64,000 nt of DNA. Source: Vreelandella jeotgali Hwa (GTDB lineage Bacteria; Pseudomonadota; Gammaproteobacteria; Pseudomonadales; Halomonadaceae). Numbering within the stretch: position 1 is the stretch's first letter; each line of letters opens with the position of its first letter. Below the pieces are notes generated by a model. The model worked only from the letters and a program-made list of their open reading frames with translations. It made no database searches and was not told the origin of the DNA. Shown here piece after piece: positions 34,375-44,877 of the stretch. The position numbers and the translations under genes were made by a program. The stretch lies in assembly GCF_000334215.1 (NCBI RefSeq), contig NZ_AMQY01000002.1:32956-96955 (forward strand). Direction: 5' to 3'.

Positions 34375-36141
34375 ATGAGCGAAACCGGTGCAACAGCAGG
34401 CCGTCAGAACACAACATCAGCATCCGCCAACAGTGGGGGCACCTCGTTTTCCGGGCGCCTCATGCAGCAGCTGCGCAGCAACCCGCTAGTTGCCCTGCTT
34501 ATCGCCGCAGCGGCCAGTATTGCCGTTGTGGCAGCGCTGCTGATGTGGGCCAGCAGCCCCGACTATCGTGTGCTGTACAACAACCTGGAGGAAGCCGACG
34601 GCGGACGCATCATTTCCGAACTGGATAGCCGTAACATCCCCTACCGCTTCAGCAACAACGGGCAAGCAATCCTGGTGCCCGGTGAGAGGGTTGACGGTCT
34701 CCGCTTGAAGCTTGCCGAACAGGGCCTGCCCCGCGGTGGCAATGTGGGCCTGGAGCTGCTCGATGACCAGGCTTTTGGCATCAGCCAATTTGCCGAACAG
34801 GTCAACTACCAGCGCGGTCTGGAAGGCGAACTGGCACGTTCCATGGAAACACTTGGGCCGGTCGAGGATGTGCGCGTGCACCTGTCAATGGCCAAGCCCT
34901 CCGTTTTTATCCGCGACCGCGAACCGGCCAAGGCCTCGGTCGTGTTGACCCTTCTGCCCGGCCGCGTACTGGGCCAGGGTCAAGTCAGCGCCATAGTCCA
35001 CATGGTATCCAGCAGCGTGCCTGAGCTTGCTGCCACGGATGTGACCGTGGTCAATCAGGATGGGCGCCTTCTGTCGGCCGACACCGGCCAGAACAACGAC
35101 CTTGACGGTTCCCAGCTGGAATACATTACCGAGGTAGAGCACTCCTATCAGGAGCGTATCGAAAACATCCTGACACCGATTCTCGGGCAGGATAACGTCC
35201 GTGCCCAGGTGGCAGCTCAGATCGATTTTTCCCGCCGTGAGCAGACATCGGAAACCTACGGGCCCAACCAGCCGCCCAACGAAGCCGCCGTACGCAGCCG
35301 CCAGCTGAGCACGAAACTCAACGGCGACGACCCTCTGGCATCCGGCATTCCCGGCGCACTGAGCAACACCCCGCCGGGCACCGCTGCTTCACCGATCAAC
35401 GCGCCGGACAGCGACGCGGAAGATGACGGTGCGGAAGACAACCAGGGCGGCGGCCAGAACAACCAGACCGACGATACCGAAGAAAACGCCGTCCGCAGCC
35501 TCGACCAGGACGATGTGGTCAACTACGAAGTGGATCGCAACGTCGAGCATGTCAAATATCGCCGTGGCAAGGTCCAGCGTCTGACCGCCGCCGTGGTGGT
35601 CGACTACCGCGATGAGATGAACGACGAAGGCGAATGGCAACAGGTCGCGCTGACCGATGACGAAATTCGCCAGGTCAAGGGTCTGGTTCGTCAGGCCATG
35701 GGCTTCTCGACGCCCCGCGGCGACGAGATCGAAGTCGTCAATACGCCCTTTGCCGAGCTGAAGGAACAGGAAGAAGAAGCCGTGCCGTGGTGGCAACGGC
35801 GCGAAGTTCTGGCGATGGCCGCCAGCCTCGGCCGCTATCTGCTCGTGGGCCTGGCGGTACTGCTGCTGTACCTGCTGATCCTGCGCCCGCTGATCAAGCG
35901 CTACACACAGCAGCCGGTCGCGGTTGCGTCACCCGGCTCGACGCTTAGCACCAGCATAGGCGACGATGAGGCAGAAGGTGACGAAGAAGAGGCGGAAGAG
36001 GACACGTACGAAGAGCCCAGCCGCAAACGCAAGCGCAAGACCTCGATGTACGAGCACAACTTGAATGATCTGCGCGAAATGTCACAGGAAGACCCGCGCA
36101 TGGTCGCCATGATCATTCGCAGCTGGATGAATGCCAAATGA
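34375..36141 (+). CDS. fliF: FliF, MS-ring protein
   Basis: FliF oligomerises in the inner membrane to form the MS ring. The 588-residue protein has two membrane segments (about 40-62, LVALLIAAAASIAVVAALL; and about 480-500, LLVGLAVLLLYLLIL), periplasmic ring-building domains (YRVLYNNL, ISQFAEQVNYQRGLEGELAR) and a cytoplasmic tail ending SQEDPRMVAMIIRSWMNAK, the FliG-binding part. An Asp/Glu-rich loop lies near 350-375. The ATG at 34375 has GGAGGG upstream. It overlaps fliG by 4 bp (ATGA). Confidence 0.97.
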   Translation: MSETGATAGRQNTTSASANSGGTSFSGRLMQQLRSNPLVALLIAAAASIAVVAALLMWASSPDYRVLYNNLEEADGGRIISELDSRNIPYRFSNNGQAILVPGERVDGLRLKLAEQGLPRGGNVGLELLDDQAFGISQFAEQVNYQRGLEGELARSMETLGPVEDVRVHLSMAKPSVFIRDREPAKASVVLTLLPGRVLGQGQVSAIVHMVSSSVPELAATDVTVVNQDGRLLSADTGQNNDLDGSQLEYITEVEHSYQERIENILTPILGQDNVRAQVAAQIDFSRREQTSETYGPNQPPNEAAVRSRQLSTKLNGDDPLASGIPGALSNTPPGTAASPINAPDSDAEDDGAEDNQGGGQNNQTDDTEENAVRSLDQDDVVNYEVDRNVEHVKYRRGKVQRLTAAVVVDYRDEMNDEGEWQQVALTDDEIRQVKGLVRQAMGFSTPRGDEIEVVNTPFAELKEQEEEAVPWWQRREVLAMAASLGRYLLVGLAVLLLYLLILRPLIKRYTQQPVAVASPGSTLSTSIGDDEAEGDEEEAEEDTYEEPSRKRKRKTSMYEHNLNDLREMSQEDPRMVAMIIRSWMNAK

Positions 36142-37142
36142 GCGCAATTGAATCAATGAGCGGCGCGCGTAAAAGCGCCATTCTGTTATTGGCCCTGGAC
36201 GAAGACAGCGCTGCCGAAGTCTTCAAGCACATGGGATCCAACGAGGTGCAGGAAATCAGCTCGGAAATGACGCGCCTCGAGCAGATCTCGCATGAAGACA
36301 TGAAGGCCGTTCTCGAAGCCTTCCAGAGTGAAACCGAAGACTTTGTGGCGCTCAACCTCAACTCCAGCGAGCACATTCGCTCGGTACTGACCAAGGCGCT
36401 GGGCAGCGATCGGGCCACCAGCCTGATTGAAGACATCCTCGAAACAACCAACGAGACTTCGGGGATCGACTCCCTCAATCTGATGGAAGCCTCGATGGTC
36501 TCCGAGCTGATTCGCGACGAGCACCCCCAGATCATCGCCACCATCCTGGTACACCTGGAGCGCCACCAGGCCGCCGATGTGCTGGAGCTCTTTGACGAAA
36601 AGCTGCGCAACGATGTGGTCTTGCGCGTTGCCACCTTCAGCGGCGTACAGCCAGCCGCACTGCAGGAACTCACCGAGGTACTCAGTAACATGCTGGAAGG
36701 CCAGAACCTCAAGCGCAGCAAGATGGGCGGTGTACGTACCGCTGCCGAGATTCTCAACCTGATGAACACGTCCCAGGAAGAAGTCGCCATCGAAACCGTG
36801 CGCTCTCACAGCGAAGATCTGGCCCAGAAGATCATCGACGAAATGTTCCTCTTCGAGAACCTGCTCGACCTCGACAACCGCGCTATTCAGATGGTCCTTC
36901 AGGAAATCGAGACCAACTCGCTGGTCGTGGCACTCAAGGGCGCAGAAGACGTGCTGGTGGACAAGTTCCTGCGCAACATGTCGCAGCGAGCTGCCGACCT
37001 GATTCAGGAAGACATGGAAGCTCGCGGCCCGATTCGCGTTTCCCAGGTCGAAACCGAGCAAAAGGCCATCCTTCAGGTTGTCCGTCGCCTGGCAGACGCG
37101 GGCGAGGTTGTGCTGACCGGCGGGGACGATGCCTATGTCTAG
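36138..37142 (+). CDS. fliG: FliG, rotor/switch protein
   Basis: FliG transmits torque from the stators to the rotor and sets rotation direction with FliM. The 334-residue protein has N-terminal (FliF-binding), middle (with the EHPQIIATIL segment) and C-terminal domains; the C-terminal torque helix includes KGAEDVLVDKFLRNMSQRA with the expected charged residues. It is second in the fliFGHIJK operon. Confidence 0.97.
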   Translation: MSAIESMSGARKSAILLLALDEDSAAEVFKHMGSNEVQEISSEMTRLEQISHEDMKAVLEAFQSETEDFVALNLNSSEHIRSVLTKALGSDRATSLIEDILETTNETSGIDSLNLMEASMVSELIRDEHPQIIATILVHLERHQAADVLELFDEKLRNDVVLRVATFSGVQPAALQELTEVLSNMLEGQNLKRSKMGGVRTAAEILNLMNTSQEEVAIETVRSHSEDLAQKIIDEMFLFENLLDLDNRAIQMVLQEIETNSLVVALKGAEDVLVDKFLRNMSQRAADLIQEDMEARGPIRVSQVETEQKAILQVVRRLADAGEVVLTGGDDAYV

Positions 37143-37923
37143 GCAGAACAGTCTTGACCGGCAGGACACCGACCATTCGGTGGCGGAATATGACCGTAAC
37201 GGCAACTGGCAGCGCTGGCAGATGGAAGAGCTGCAGCAGCCTCGAGCTCCCGGCGCCCGACAGGGCCAGGCAGCGAAACAGAAGCAACGCGCGGCCGCCG
37301 CTCGCAAGGCGGCAGAGCAGGCGCGGCAGCGCGAAGCCGACAAGCGTCAGGCTCTCTACGACGACGTTCGTCGCCAAGCCGAGACCGATGGCTATCAGGC
37401 CGGTTTTGAGCGCGGACAGGAAGAAGGCCGGACACAGGGGCTGGAAGAAGGTCGCGACCAGGCCAAACAGGAGCTGGAAAAACAGATAGCTCAAACCGTG
37501 GCACCGCTTGAACCGCTCGCCCGGGAGTTTACCGACGCGCTGGAACGGCTGGACGACGAAGTCGCTCAAGACCTTGTCGAGCTCGCTCTGTCAACCGGCA
37601 AAAACCTCGCCGGGGAAGCGCTTGACGCCTCTCCCGAGCAGGTATTACAGGTTGTCCGGGATCTGTTACACACGGAGCCGCCCCTGATTGGTCAGCAACG
37701 CCTGTGGCTGCACCCTGACGATAATGAGCTTGTCGCTGCCAAACTCGGCGACGAACTTGCCGCCGCCGGCTGGAAGCTTCAGCCGGATAATCAGCTCCGG
37801 CGCGGCAGCTGCCGCGTGACCAGCGCCCAGGGCGACGTTGACGCCACTTTTGAAAGCCGCTGGCAGGCCATCAAGACACGCAGAACACCCAACGATACCG
37901 ACACCCAACAATCGGGCCCGTAA
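37129..37923 (+). CDS. fliH: FliH, regulator of the export ATPase
   Basis: FliH dimers bind and restrain the FliI ATPase and link it to the C ring. The 264-residue protein has a Gln/Arg/Ala-rich helical N-terminal half with a GxxxG-like stretch (GYQAGFERGQEEGRTQGLEEG), typical of FliH, and a C-terminal domain like V-ATPase E subunits (VAQDLVELALSTGKNLAGEAL). It overlaps the end of fliG by 14 bp; a second in-frame ATG at 37135 is an alternative start. Confidence 0.94.
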   Translation: MPMSRQNSLDRQDTDHSVAEYDRNGNWQRWQMEELQQPRAPGARQGQAAKQKQRAAAARKAAEQARQREADKRQALYDDVRRQAETDGYQAGFERGQEEGRTQGLEEGRDQAKQELEKQIAQTVAPLEPLAREFTDALERLDDEVAQDLVELALSTGKNLAGEALDASPEQVLQVVRDLLHTEPPLIGQQRLWLHPDDNELVAAKLGDELAAAGWKLQPDNQLRRGSCRVTSAQGDVDATFESRWQAIKTRRTPNDTDTQQSGP

Positions 37924-37935
37924 CCCGCCGAGTTC

Positions 37936-39348
37936 ATGACGCACGTAGCCTCTTCCCACCAAACCCGCTGGCACAACGCCCTGCACCGGACCCGTCAACG
38001 GGTCGAGCGCCTGCCGCGCAACCGCATCAGCGGTCGTGTGGTGCGGGCGACGGGCATGGTGATTGAAGTTGTCGGGCTACGGGTCGCGGTCGGTAGCGGC
38101 TGCCATATCGAGCTGCCGGGAACCGACGGACACAGGCAGCGTCAGCAGGCTGAGGCCGAGGTCGTCGGCTTTGCCGGCGACAAGCTGTACCTCATGCCGC
38201 TGGAAGAAGTGTCGGGGCTGATGCCCGGCGCACGCGTCTCTCCACTGGGTGAAAATAGCGGCCATAGCGCACGACGCTTCCCGCTGGGTGACTCCCTGCT
38301 GGGCCGGGTAGTCGACGGTAACGGCGCCCCGCTGGATGCTCACGACGGCATCGAAGAAGCGCCCCGCGCCACCCTCAATACGGCACCGCTCAACCCGCTC
38401 TCGCGGGCACCGATCGACACCCAGATTGATGTTGGCATACGCGCCATCAATGCGCTGTTGAGCGTGGGCCGCGGCCAGCGCATGGGGCTTTTTGCAGGCT
38501 CCGGCGTGGGCAAGTCCGTGCTGCTGGGGATGATGGCACGCTATACCCGGGCGGACGTGATCGTCGTCGGCCTGATCGGCGAGCGCGGTCGCGAAGTTCA
38601 GGATTTCATCGATAACATCCTCGGTCCCGAAGGGCGCCGGCGCGCCGTGGTAGTCGCTGCGCCGGCGGATACCTCGCCGCTACAGCGCCTCCAGGGTGCC
38701 GCCTATGCCACACGGCTGGCGGAAAGCTTCCGCGATGAAGGCCGCAACGTGCTGCTGATCATGGACTCGCTGACCCGCTATGCCATGGCCCAGCGTGAAA
38801 TCGCCCTGGCCATCGGTGAACCACCGGCAACCAAGGGGTATCCACCGTCCGTTTTTGCCAAGCTGCCGGGGCTGGTCGAGCGTGCCGGCAACGCGGAACG
38901 CGGCGGCGGCTCCATCACCGCCTTTTACACCGTCCTGACCGAAGGCGACGATCAGCAGGACCCGATTGCCGATTCCGCCCGGGCGATACTTGACGGCCAT
39001 ATTGTCCTTTCGCGTACGCTGGCCGAGGCTGGCCATTATCCGGCCATTGATATCGAAGCCTCCATCAGCCGCGCCATGACAGCCATTACCGGTGAAGCAC
39101 AGCAGCGGCAGGCGCGGCGCTTCAAGCAGCTATTTTCCCGTTATCAGCGTAACCGCGACCTGATCAGCGTAGGCGCTTATACGCCCGGGCACGACCCCCA
39201 GCTTGACGAAGCGGTCAATCGCTTCCCCCAGCTGGAGCACTTTCTCCAGCAGAACATCGGTGAATGTGCGACGATAGAGGCATCGCAACAGGCCCTGGCC
39301 GGCGTGGCCGGTAAGCAGACGGCGGCGTCATCAGGAGGGCAAGGATGA
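37936..39348 (+). CDS. fliI: FliI, flagellar export ATPase
   Basis: FliI is the F1-beta-like ATPase that unfolds and delivers export substrates. The 470-residue protein has Walker A in [16 protein letters not shown], Walker B in [18 protein letters not shown], and the family segment [10 protein letters not shown]. The N-terminal about 30 residues (Arg-rich) extend the usual start. It overlaps fliJ by 4 bp. Confidence 0.97.
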   Translation: MTHVASSHQTRWHNALHRTRQRVERLPRNRISGRVVRATGMVIEVVGLRVAVGSGCHIELPGTDGHRQRQQAEAEVVGFAGDKLYLMPLEEVSGLMPGARVSPLGENSGHSARRFPLGDSLLGRVVDGNGAPLDAHDGIEEAPRATLNTAPLNPLSRAPIDTQIDVGIRAINALLSVGRGQRMGLFAGSGVGKSVLLGMMARYTRADVIVVGLIGERGREVQDFIDNILGPEGRRRAVVVAAPADTSPLQRLQGAAYATRLAESFRDEGRNVLLIMDSLTRYAMAQREIALAIGEPPATKGYPPSVFAKLPGLVERAGNAERGGGSITAFYTVLTEGDDQQDPIADSARAILDGHIVLSRTLAEAGHYPAIDIEASISRAMTAITGEAQQRQARRFKQLFSRYQRNRDLISVGAYTPGHDPQLDEAVNRFPQLEHFLQQNIGECATIEASQQALAGVAGKQTAASSGGQG

Positions 39349-39797
39349 GTCAATCACAGCTTGAAATGCTGACCGACCTGGCCCAGCGGGCACGCGACGA
39401 GGCAGGGCAGACGCTGGCTCAGGAACGCCAGTCGGCTCAGCAGACCGATGCCCGCATTCAGGCGTTATCGCGCTATCGCACCGAGTACAGCGAACGCTTT
39501 CAAACCGCTATGCGTGAAGGCATAGACCCTGCCAGCATGTATAATTATCAACGGTTTCTCGCATCGCTTGATGCCGCCCTGGAACGCGCCCGCCAGGCAC
39601 TGGAAGAACAGCGCAAGCGCGTGGAAAAAAGTCAGGAAAACTGGCGCCAGCAACAGCGCAAGGTTTCTTCCTACGATACACTGACAGAACGCCGCCTGCG
39701 CGAAGAACAGAAACAGCAGAACCGTCAGGAACAAAAAAGCAACGACGAATTTGTCAACAGCCGTACGGCGCGCCGGTCTTCAGAAACGCCGCATTAA
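39345..39797 (+). CDS. fliJ: FliJ, export chaperone escort / ATPase stalk protein
   Basis: FliJ is a two-helix coiled coil that sits in the FliI ring and recycles chaperones. The 150-residue protein is almost wholly helical and Gln/Arg/Glu-rich, with the family stretch [20 protein letters not shown]. It overlaps fliI by 4 bp and precedes fliK by 20 bp. Confidence 0.94.
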   Translation: MSQSQLEMLTDLAQRARDEAGQTLAQERQSAQQTDARIQALSRYRTEYSERFQTAMREGIDPASMYNYQRFLASLDAALERARQALEEQRKRVEKSQENWRQQQRKVSSYDTLTERRLREEQKQQNRQEQKSNDEFVNSRTARRSSETPH

Positions 39798-39817
39798 ACG
39801 GCGACAAGGATGAGCCA

Positions 39818-41248
39818 ATGAATATTGAAGCTTTGCTTGCGACCACCCAGTCCCAGGGTCAATCCACTTCCCGGGGCGCAGAAGGTAATGCCGGCTCTGC
39901 CCAGGCGGGTGGCTTTCTTCAAGCATTGGGGAAAGCCTCGAGCGCCACCAGCGATGGTGGCATCACTCACGCTCCGCTCACCTCATCCGCCGGCCCGTCA
40001 TCCAGCGCCGAGCCAACACTGGAACGCATCACCCAGCAACTCAAGGAGCTGGGCTTAAGCGATGCTCAACTCGAAGATGCCGATATGCAGGCGCTGATGA
40101 AGGAAATCCGCCAACAGCCCGATATGGCGGAGGCTCTGCAGCAACTGATCGCATCACTGGGGCAGGAAAACGGCCAATTACCGTCGCTGAGCGGGGCCTT
40201 GTCCAATAACGCCGGTGAGTCCACCCCGCTGGACGAAATCGCTGATCGTATGAACCTGATGGCGGAATTTTCCGGTGACGCCGATACGACCTCCCAGTCG
40301 AAGCCGGCAGAATGGCGCCAGGCATTAAATGACCTTATGCAGGGCAATGACTCGCCGGATGAAGCGCTGGCCGGCCTGCTATCGGCCATGGTCCAGGCAT
40401 CCGACACTTCAGCGCGGCCCTCAACCGGCACTCTGGCAACATCCGGCCAGGGCCAGGCATTAACCGGCAACGGGCTGAATGGTGCGCTGCTTGCCGCCCA
40501 CAACGGCGCCTCACAGTCTGATGCTCAAAGCGCTACCACCGCGCGGCAGGCAGACCCTCAGGCCATTCTTCAGGCCCTGACGCCGGAGACCTCGCGCATT
40601 AATGTGTCTTCCGCTATCAATGTATCTCCCAGTATTGACGCATCGACCTCGTCAATAAGCGAAGATGCGCTACTTTCCGCGTTGACAGCCTCTCGTGGCA
40701 GTGCCAGTGCCCAGCAGCAGCCGGATGTCAGCGGCTCCATCGCTCACTCGCTTGCCGGGACGTCGGCCAACCCGACCGCCGGTACAGCCGCACCGGCTCA
40801 GGCCAGCATCAGCACACCGCTGAACAGCCCCGCCTGGCCGCAGCAGCTGGGCCAACAGCTGGCACAGTTCACCCACCGCGGCGGTGAACAACAGATACAG
40901 CTGCAAATACATCCGGAAAAACTCGGGCCGCTTTCCGTTTCACTGAAGGTCGGCGAGCACGGTGGCACCCAGGCGCACTTCCTGTCGGGCCATGCCCAGG
41001 TACGCCAGGTGGTTGAACAGGCCATCCCCCAGCTGCGCGACGCACTGGCCGATCAGGGAATCACCCTCGGCGATACGTCGGTAGGTGAACAACAGAGTCA
41101 GGGAGAGCCGTCATTTGCCGAGGGAGACTCCTCCGGTCAGCCAGCCGATAACGGTAGCGAAGCAGGCGGCGATATAACGGATCCTGAAGAGCGACCCGCC
41201 ATAGCCGGAACCCTGGCCCTTGACGGTCGTGTGGATCTCTATGCCTGA
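39818..41248 (+). CDS. fliK: FliK, hook-length control protein
   Basis: FliK is a secreted ruler that stops hook growth and switches FlhB specificity. The 476-residue protein has a long Ser/Ala/Gln-rich unstructured N-terminal part and the compact C-terminal domain (about 330-430) with QQIQLQIHPEKLGPLSVSLK and ALADQGITLGD. It ends the fliFGHIJK transcript; a hairpin follows 48 bp downstream. A second fliK-like gene is at 28.7-30.0 kb. Confidence 0.95.
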   Translation: MNIEALLATTQSQGQSTSRGAEGNAGSAQAGGFLQALGKASSATSDGGITHAPLTSSAGPSSSAEPTLERITQQLKELGLSDAQLEDADMQALMKEIRQQPDMAEALQQLIASLGQENGQLPSLSGALSNNAGESTPLDEIADRMNLMAEFSGDADTTSQSKPAEWRQALNDLMQGNDSPDEALAGLLSAMVQASDTSARPSTGTLATSGQGQALTGNGLNGALLAAHNGASQSDAQSATTARQADPQAILQALTPETSRINVSSAINVSPSIDASTSSISEDALLSALTASRGSASAQQQPDVSGSIAHSLAGTSANPTAGTAAPAQASISTPLNSPAWPQQLGQQLAQFTHRGGEQQIQLQIHPEKLGPLSVSLKVGEHGGTQAHFLSGHAQVRQVVEQAIPQLRDALADQGITLGDTSVGEQQSQGEPSFAEGDSSGQPADNGSEAGGDITDPEERPAIAGTLALDGRVDLYA

Positions 41249-41295
41249 TACGCAATGACCCGGGTTGGTCACTCATGACATTAAGCTAAAAGATG

Positions 41296-41312
41296 GGCTC
41301 GCTTAGCGAGCC
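41296..41312 (+). terminator. Hairpin between fliK and fliL
   Basis: GGCTCGC-N3-GCGAGCC is followed by a modest T-rich stretch (TGTTCATTTC). It probably separates or attenuates the fliF-K and fliL-R transcripts. The rest of the 136-bp gap shows no clear promoter. Confidence 0.55.
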
Positions 41313-41384
41313 TGTTCATTTCATCAAGCGTTGGCACATTGGGCATAATGCCCTCACCCGCGCACGAAGCAAACAGGATACACA

Positions 41385-41861
41385 ATGGCAGAATCAAGCG
41401 GCGGATCGAAAAAACTGCTTTGGCTCATGGTGATACTTGTGCTGCTCTCGTCCATGGGGGCAGCGGCGGCTATTTACATGGTCATGACTCAGGGCGGCGA
41501 TAACAGCGGCAGCGCCGAAGCCCAGGAAGTGGCCAAACCCAAAGCCCCCATTTTTCTCGAAATCGAGCCGTTTACCGTCAACCTTACCGGCGACCGCAGC
41601 GGTTCCCGCCTGCTGTATACCGGCATTACGCTACGTACCGGCGACAAGCCCAGCAAAAAGACGCTTGCCCAGCACATGCCGCAGGTACGCAGTCGCTTGC
41701 TGACACTGCTATCCGACAAGCATGCCGACGAGCTAACCAGTCCGGAAGGCAAAAAACAGCTATCAAGAGATATCATCGCCAAATTGCAGGAACCACTGGC
41801 GGAAAACCAGCCTCCCGTGGATCTCCGCGAAGTGCTGTTCACCGAGTTTATCGTGCAATAA
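41385..41861 (+). CDS. fliL: FliL, basal-body-associated stator regulator
   Basis: FliL surrounds stators and supports them under load. The 158-residue protein has one N-terminal membrane segment (about 8-30, LLWLMVILVLLSSMGAAAAIY) and a periplasmic domain with FLEIEPFTVNL, typical of FliL, ending VLFTEFIVQ. It starts the fliLMNOPQR block. Confidence 0.95.
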   Translation: MAESSGGSKKLLWLMVILVLLSSMGAAAAIYMVMTQGGDNSGSAEAQEVAKPKAPIFLEIEPFTVNLTGDRSGSRLLYTGITLRTGDKPSKKTLAQHMPQVRSRLLTLLSDKHADELTSPEGKKQLSRDIIAKLQEPLAENQPPVDLREVLFTEFIVQ

Positions 41862-41882
41862 TCCCGCTTACCCGGAGCCATC

Positions 41883-42941
41883 ATGTCGCAGGACGACCTA
41901 CTGTCCCAGGAAGAAATTGATGCTCTGCTGAAAGGGGTCAGCGGTGATGATGAACCCGCGCCATCCAACACTCAGCAGGGCGATGACGAGTCACGCATTC
42001 GTCCCTTTGATCCATCGACCCAGCATCGCGTCATTCGCGAGCGCCTGCATGCGCTGGACTTCATCAATGAACGCTTCGCGCGTTATTTTCGCACCGGGCT
42101 GTTCAACCTTATTCGCCGCAGTGCCGATATTACCGTTGAGTCCATGCAGTACCAGAGCTTCAGCGACTTCTCACGTAACGTGCCGGTACCTACCAACCTG
42201 AACCTGATTTCGATGAAACCCCTGCGCGGGTCGGCGCTGATTGTGTTTCCTCCCAACCTGGTTTTCATGGTGGTGGACAACCTCTTCGGCGGCGACGGAC
42301 GCTTCGTGACCAAGTCGGACGGACGTGACTTCACCAATACCGAGCAACGCATCATCCAGCGCATGCTGAACCTCGCCATTGATGCTTACATGCAGGCTTG
42401 GAAGGTTGTCTATCCGCTGGATATCAACTTCCTGCGCTCCGAAGTTCAGTCAAAATTTGCCAATATTACCAATTCACCCAATGAAATCGTGGTGAACACC
42501 AAGTTCAACCTGGAAGTCGGTAACCTGGCCAGCAGCTTTCAAATATGCATGCCCTACGCCATGATAGAGCCGCTGCGTGACCTGCTCGCCAATCCGATCA
42601 ACGACAGCAACCATGACCAGGACGGCTCATGGAACAAGCGTCTGGCTTCCGAACTCCGCCATCCTGAAGTGGATCTGGTCGCCGAGTTTGCTCACATCCC
42701 CAGCAAGATTGGCCAGATTATGGGGCTCAAGAAAGGCGATGTGCTGCCGGTCGATATCCCCGATACCGTCAGGGCCAACGTGGACGGTGTCCCGGTCATG
42801 GAATGCCGGTTCGGCAGCCAGAATGAGCAGCGCGCCCTGCGCGTACAGCGGATGTTTGATCATGCCGCCATGAACAACGTAGCGTCCAACGAGTCTTCCA
42901 CCCGGTTGGAGCGACAGAAAGCCAAGGAACCCAAAGCATGA
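41883..42941 (+). CDS. fliM: FliM, flagellar switch protein binding CheY-P
   Basis: FliM forms the middle of the C ring and receives CheY-P. The 352-residue protein starts with the CheY-binding peptide DDLLSQEEIDALLKGV, followed by a FliG-binding middle domain (LRGSALIVFPPNLVFMVVD) and a C-terminal FliN-like domain. It overlaps fliN by 4 bp. Confidence 0.97.
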   Translation: MSQDDLLSQEEIDALLKGVSGDDEPAPSNTQQGDDESRIRPFDPSTQHRVIRERLHALDFINERFARYFRTGLFNLIRRSADITVESMQYQSFSDFSRNVPVPTNLNLISMKPLRGSALIVFPPNLVFMVVDNLFGGDGRFVTKSDGRDFTNTEQRIIQRMLNLAIDAYMQAWKVVYPLDINFLRSEVQSKFANITNSPNEIVVNTKFNLEVGNLASSFQICMPYAMIEPLRDLLANPINDSNHDQDGSWNKRLASELRHPEVDLVAEFAHIPSKIGQIMGLKKGDVLPVDIPDTVRANVDGVPVMECRFGSQNEQRALRVQRMFDHAAMNNVASNESSTRLERQKAKEPKA

Positions 42942-43576
42942 CGGATCCCAACAACCCTGACGATCAGACACCGTCTGACGACCAGACACCTTCCGACGGC
43001 CACGACGCCGACAGCCAGCCGGAGGTGTCCGATGACGACTGGGCAGCCGCCATGGCTGAACAGGGCGTCAGTGATGACACCGATGCCGACGCAGCCTTCG
43101 ATCAGGCGGCCTCGGCCCCCGAGGCGGCTTCTGCGGCTCCCGAACCCGATAGCGACGAAGACCCCTGGGCGGCGGCCATGGCCGAGCAGCAGGCTGCCGA
43201 AGAGCAGACCGAGGCAGCGGATACCGCGAGCGAAACAGAGAGTGCCCCCGAAGCCAAAGAGGCCAGCAGCGAGGTTTTCCCTCCGCTGTCCGGCGACCAG
43301 GCCGTGGGTACCTCGCGTGATCTTGAAATGATCATGGACATCCCGGTCAAGCTCACCGTCGAGCTGGGGCGCACCAAGCTGACCATCAAACAGCTGCTGG
43401 AGCTGGCGCAGGGCTCGGTGGTCGAGCTGGAAGGACTGGCCGGCGAACCCATGGATATCCTGATCAACGGCTACCTGATCGCCCAGGGGGAAGTGGTGGT
43501 CATTGAGGACAAGTACGGCATCCGTATTACTGAAATCATTACGCCGTCAGAACGCATCCACAAACTGAATCGATGA
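42938..43576 (+). CDS. fliN: FliN, switch protein with enlarged acidic N-terminus
   Basis: FliN forms the base of the C ring and docks FliH. Residues about 125-212 are the SpoA/FliN domain (DIPVKLTVELGRTKLTIKQLL, ending [17 protein letters not shown]). The protein is 212 residues, versus about 140-155 for most FliN, because of a very acidic leader. The conserved peptide WAAAMAEQ occurs twice (DDDWAAAMAEQ and EDPWAAAMAEQ), and an 18-bp DNA repeat encodes the tandem DDQTPS at the start. Confidence 0.95.
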   Translation: MTDPNNPDDQTPSDDQTPSDGHDADSQPEVSDDDWAAAMAEQGVSDDTDADAAFDQAASAPEAASAAPEPDSDEDPWAAAMAEQQAAEEQTEAADTASETESAPEAKEASSEVFPPLSGDQAVGTSRDLEMIMDIPVKLTVELGRTKLTIKQLLELAQGSVVELEGLAGEPMDILINGYLIAQGEVVVIEDKYGIRITEIITPSERIHKLNR

Positions 43577-44019
43577 GCGCCGACACCGCTTCCAGCGATA
43601 CCCTGAATAGCGTGGGCAGTAGTGACTCACTGCTGGGCATGGCGGCTCTGGGAAAAACCGCAGCAGCGCTTGCTCTGGTCATCGGCATTATCCTGCTGTG
43701 TACGCTGTTGCTCAAACGCTGGAACAAACGCCAGGCAAGACAGGGTTCCCACCTCCAGGTAATCGGCAGTACAGCCGTGGGCACACGTGAGCGCGTCGTG
43801 ATTGTAGAAGTCGACGATACCTGGCTGGTGCTGGGCGTCGGAAGCGGTCGCGTCAATAAACTCCACGAGCGCCCGGCACCGGTGGCACCGCCAACCGATC
43901 AACCCCGGTCGGAAGGGGGCTTCCCCGCGCGCTTTGCCCAGGCGTTGCGCCAGCGCTACCAGTCGGCTGACGCAACCGACTCGGTACCCTACCGCTCCAA
44001 TTCCGACGATACACTATGA
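43573..44019 (+). CDS. fliO: FliO, export-gate assembly protein
   Basis: FliO is a small membrane protein that stabilises FliP during gate assembly. The 148-residue protein has one membrane segment (about 26-50, [20 protein letters not shown]) and a short cytoplasmic domain ([27 protein letters not shown]). It overlaps fliN and fliP by 4 bp each. Confidence 0.92.
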   Translation: MSADTASSDTLNSVGSSDSLLGMAALGKTAAALALVIGIILLCTLLLKRWNKRQARQGSHLQVIGSTAVGTRERVVIVEVDDTWLVLGVGSGRVNKLHERPAPVAPPTDQPRSEGGFPARFAQALRQRYQSADATDSVPYRSNSDDTL

Positions 44020-44825
44020 CGAACCGGGCGTTTTTGCTTTTCTCGCGCATGTCTCCCATCAATACGCCAATGATGGCGCTGATCCGACGTGCGGCCACCG
44101 CGGGACTGTTGCTGGCCGGGCTGGTGCTATCCACGGCGGCCGTGGCTCAGTCCATTCCCGGCCTTGAAACCCAGCCGCTGGATAACGGCGGCCAGGAATG
44201 GTCGCTATCGCTGAAGACCATGCTGTTCCTCAGCTCGCTGGCCTTTCTCCCGGCGATGCTGCTCATGATGACCAGCTTCACGCGTATCATCATTGTCCTC
44301 AGTCTGCTGCGAACGGCGATGGGCACGCAGGCAACGCCGCCCAACCAGGTCATGCTCGGCGTAGCCCTGTTTCTCACCTTTTTCATCATGGCGCCGGTAC
44401 TCGACCAGGTCTATAACACTGCCTGGGTGCCTCTGACCGAAGATAAAATCAACATGGAAGAATTCCTGCGTCTGGCACAGGAACCGTTCCGTGAGTTCAT
44501 GCTGGCGCAAACCCGCGAACCGGCGATCTCCCTGTTTGCTCGGCTGGCGGACATAGGCCCGCTGCAAAGTCCGGACGATTTGCCCATGCGTATTTTGCTG
44601 CCGTCGTTTGTGACCAGTGAGCTGAAAACCGCTTTCCAGATCGGTTTTACGATTTTTATTCCATTTTTGATTATTGACCTGGTCGTGGCCAGTACACTGA
44701 TGGCGCTGGGTATGATGATGGTGCCACCGATTACCATCTCACTGCCGTTCAAACTCATGTTGTTTGTACTGGTAGATGGCTGGCAGCTGATCATTGGCTC
44801 AATGGCCGAAAGTTTTTACATGTAG
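44016..44825 (+). CDS. fliP: FliP, export-gate membrane protein
   Basis: FliP pentamers form the export channel with FliQ and FliR. The 269-residue protein has an N-terminal signal sequence (cleavage near AVAQS) and four membrane segments, with the family motifs [22 protein letters not shown] and [23 protein letters not shown] overlap with fliO. A second in-frame ATG (MSPINTP, residue 10) could be the true start of the signal peptide. Confidence 0.96.
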   Translation: MTNRAFLLFSRMSPINTPMMALIRRAATAGLLLAGLVLSTAAVAQSIPGLETQPLDNGGQEWSLSLKTMLFLSSLAFLPAMLLMMTSFTRIIIVLSLLRTAMGTQATPPNQVMLGVALFLTFFIMAPVLDQVYNTAWVPLTEDKINMEEFLRLAQEPFREFMLAQTREPAISLFARLADIGPLQSPDDLPMRILLPSFVTSELKTAFQIGFTIFIPFLIIDLVVASTLMALGMMMVPPITISLPFKLMLFVLVDGWQLIIGSMAESFYM

Positions 44826-44877
44826 CACGCCGCCATTTTTCCGCTGCTGCTACCTTGATGCTTCAGGAGGGCTTGCC

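Noticed and set aside
41331..41352. TTGGCAC...GGC before fliL resembling a sigma-54 promoter
   Set aside because: The GG-to-GC spacing is wrong, and the cluster has FlhDC/sigma-28 type control with no FleQ-like gene.
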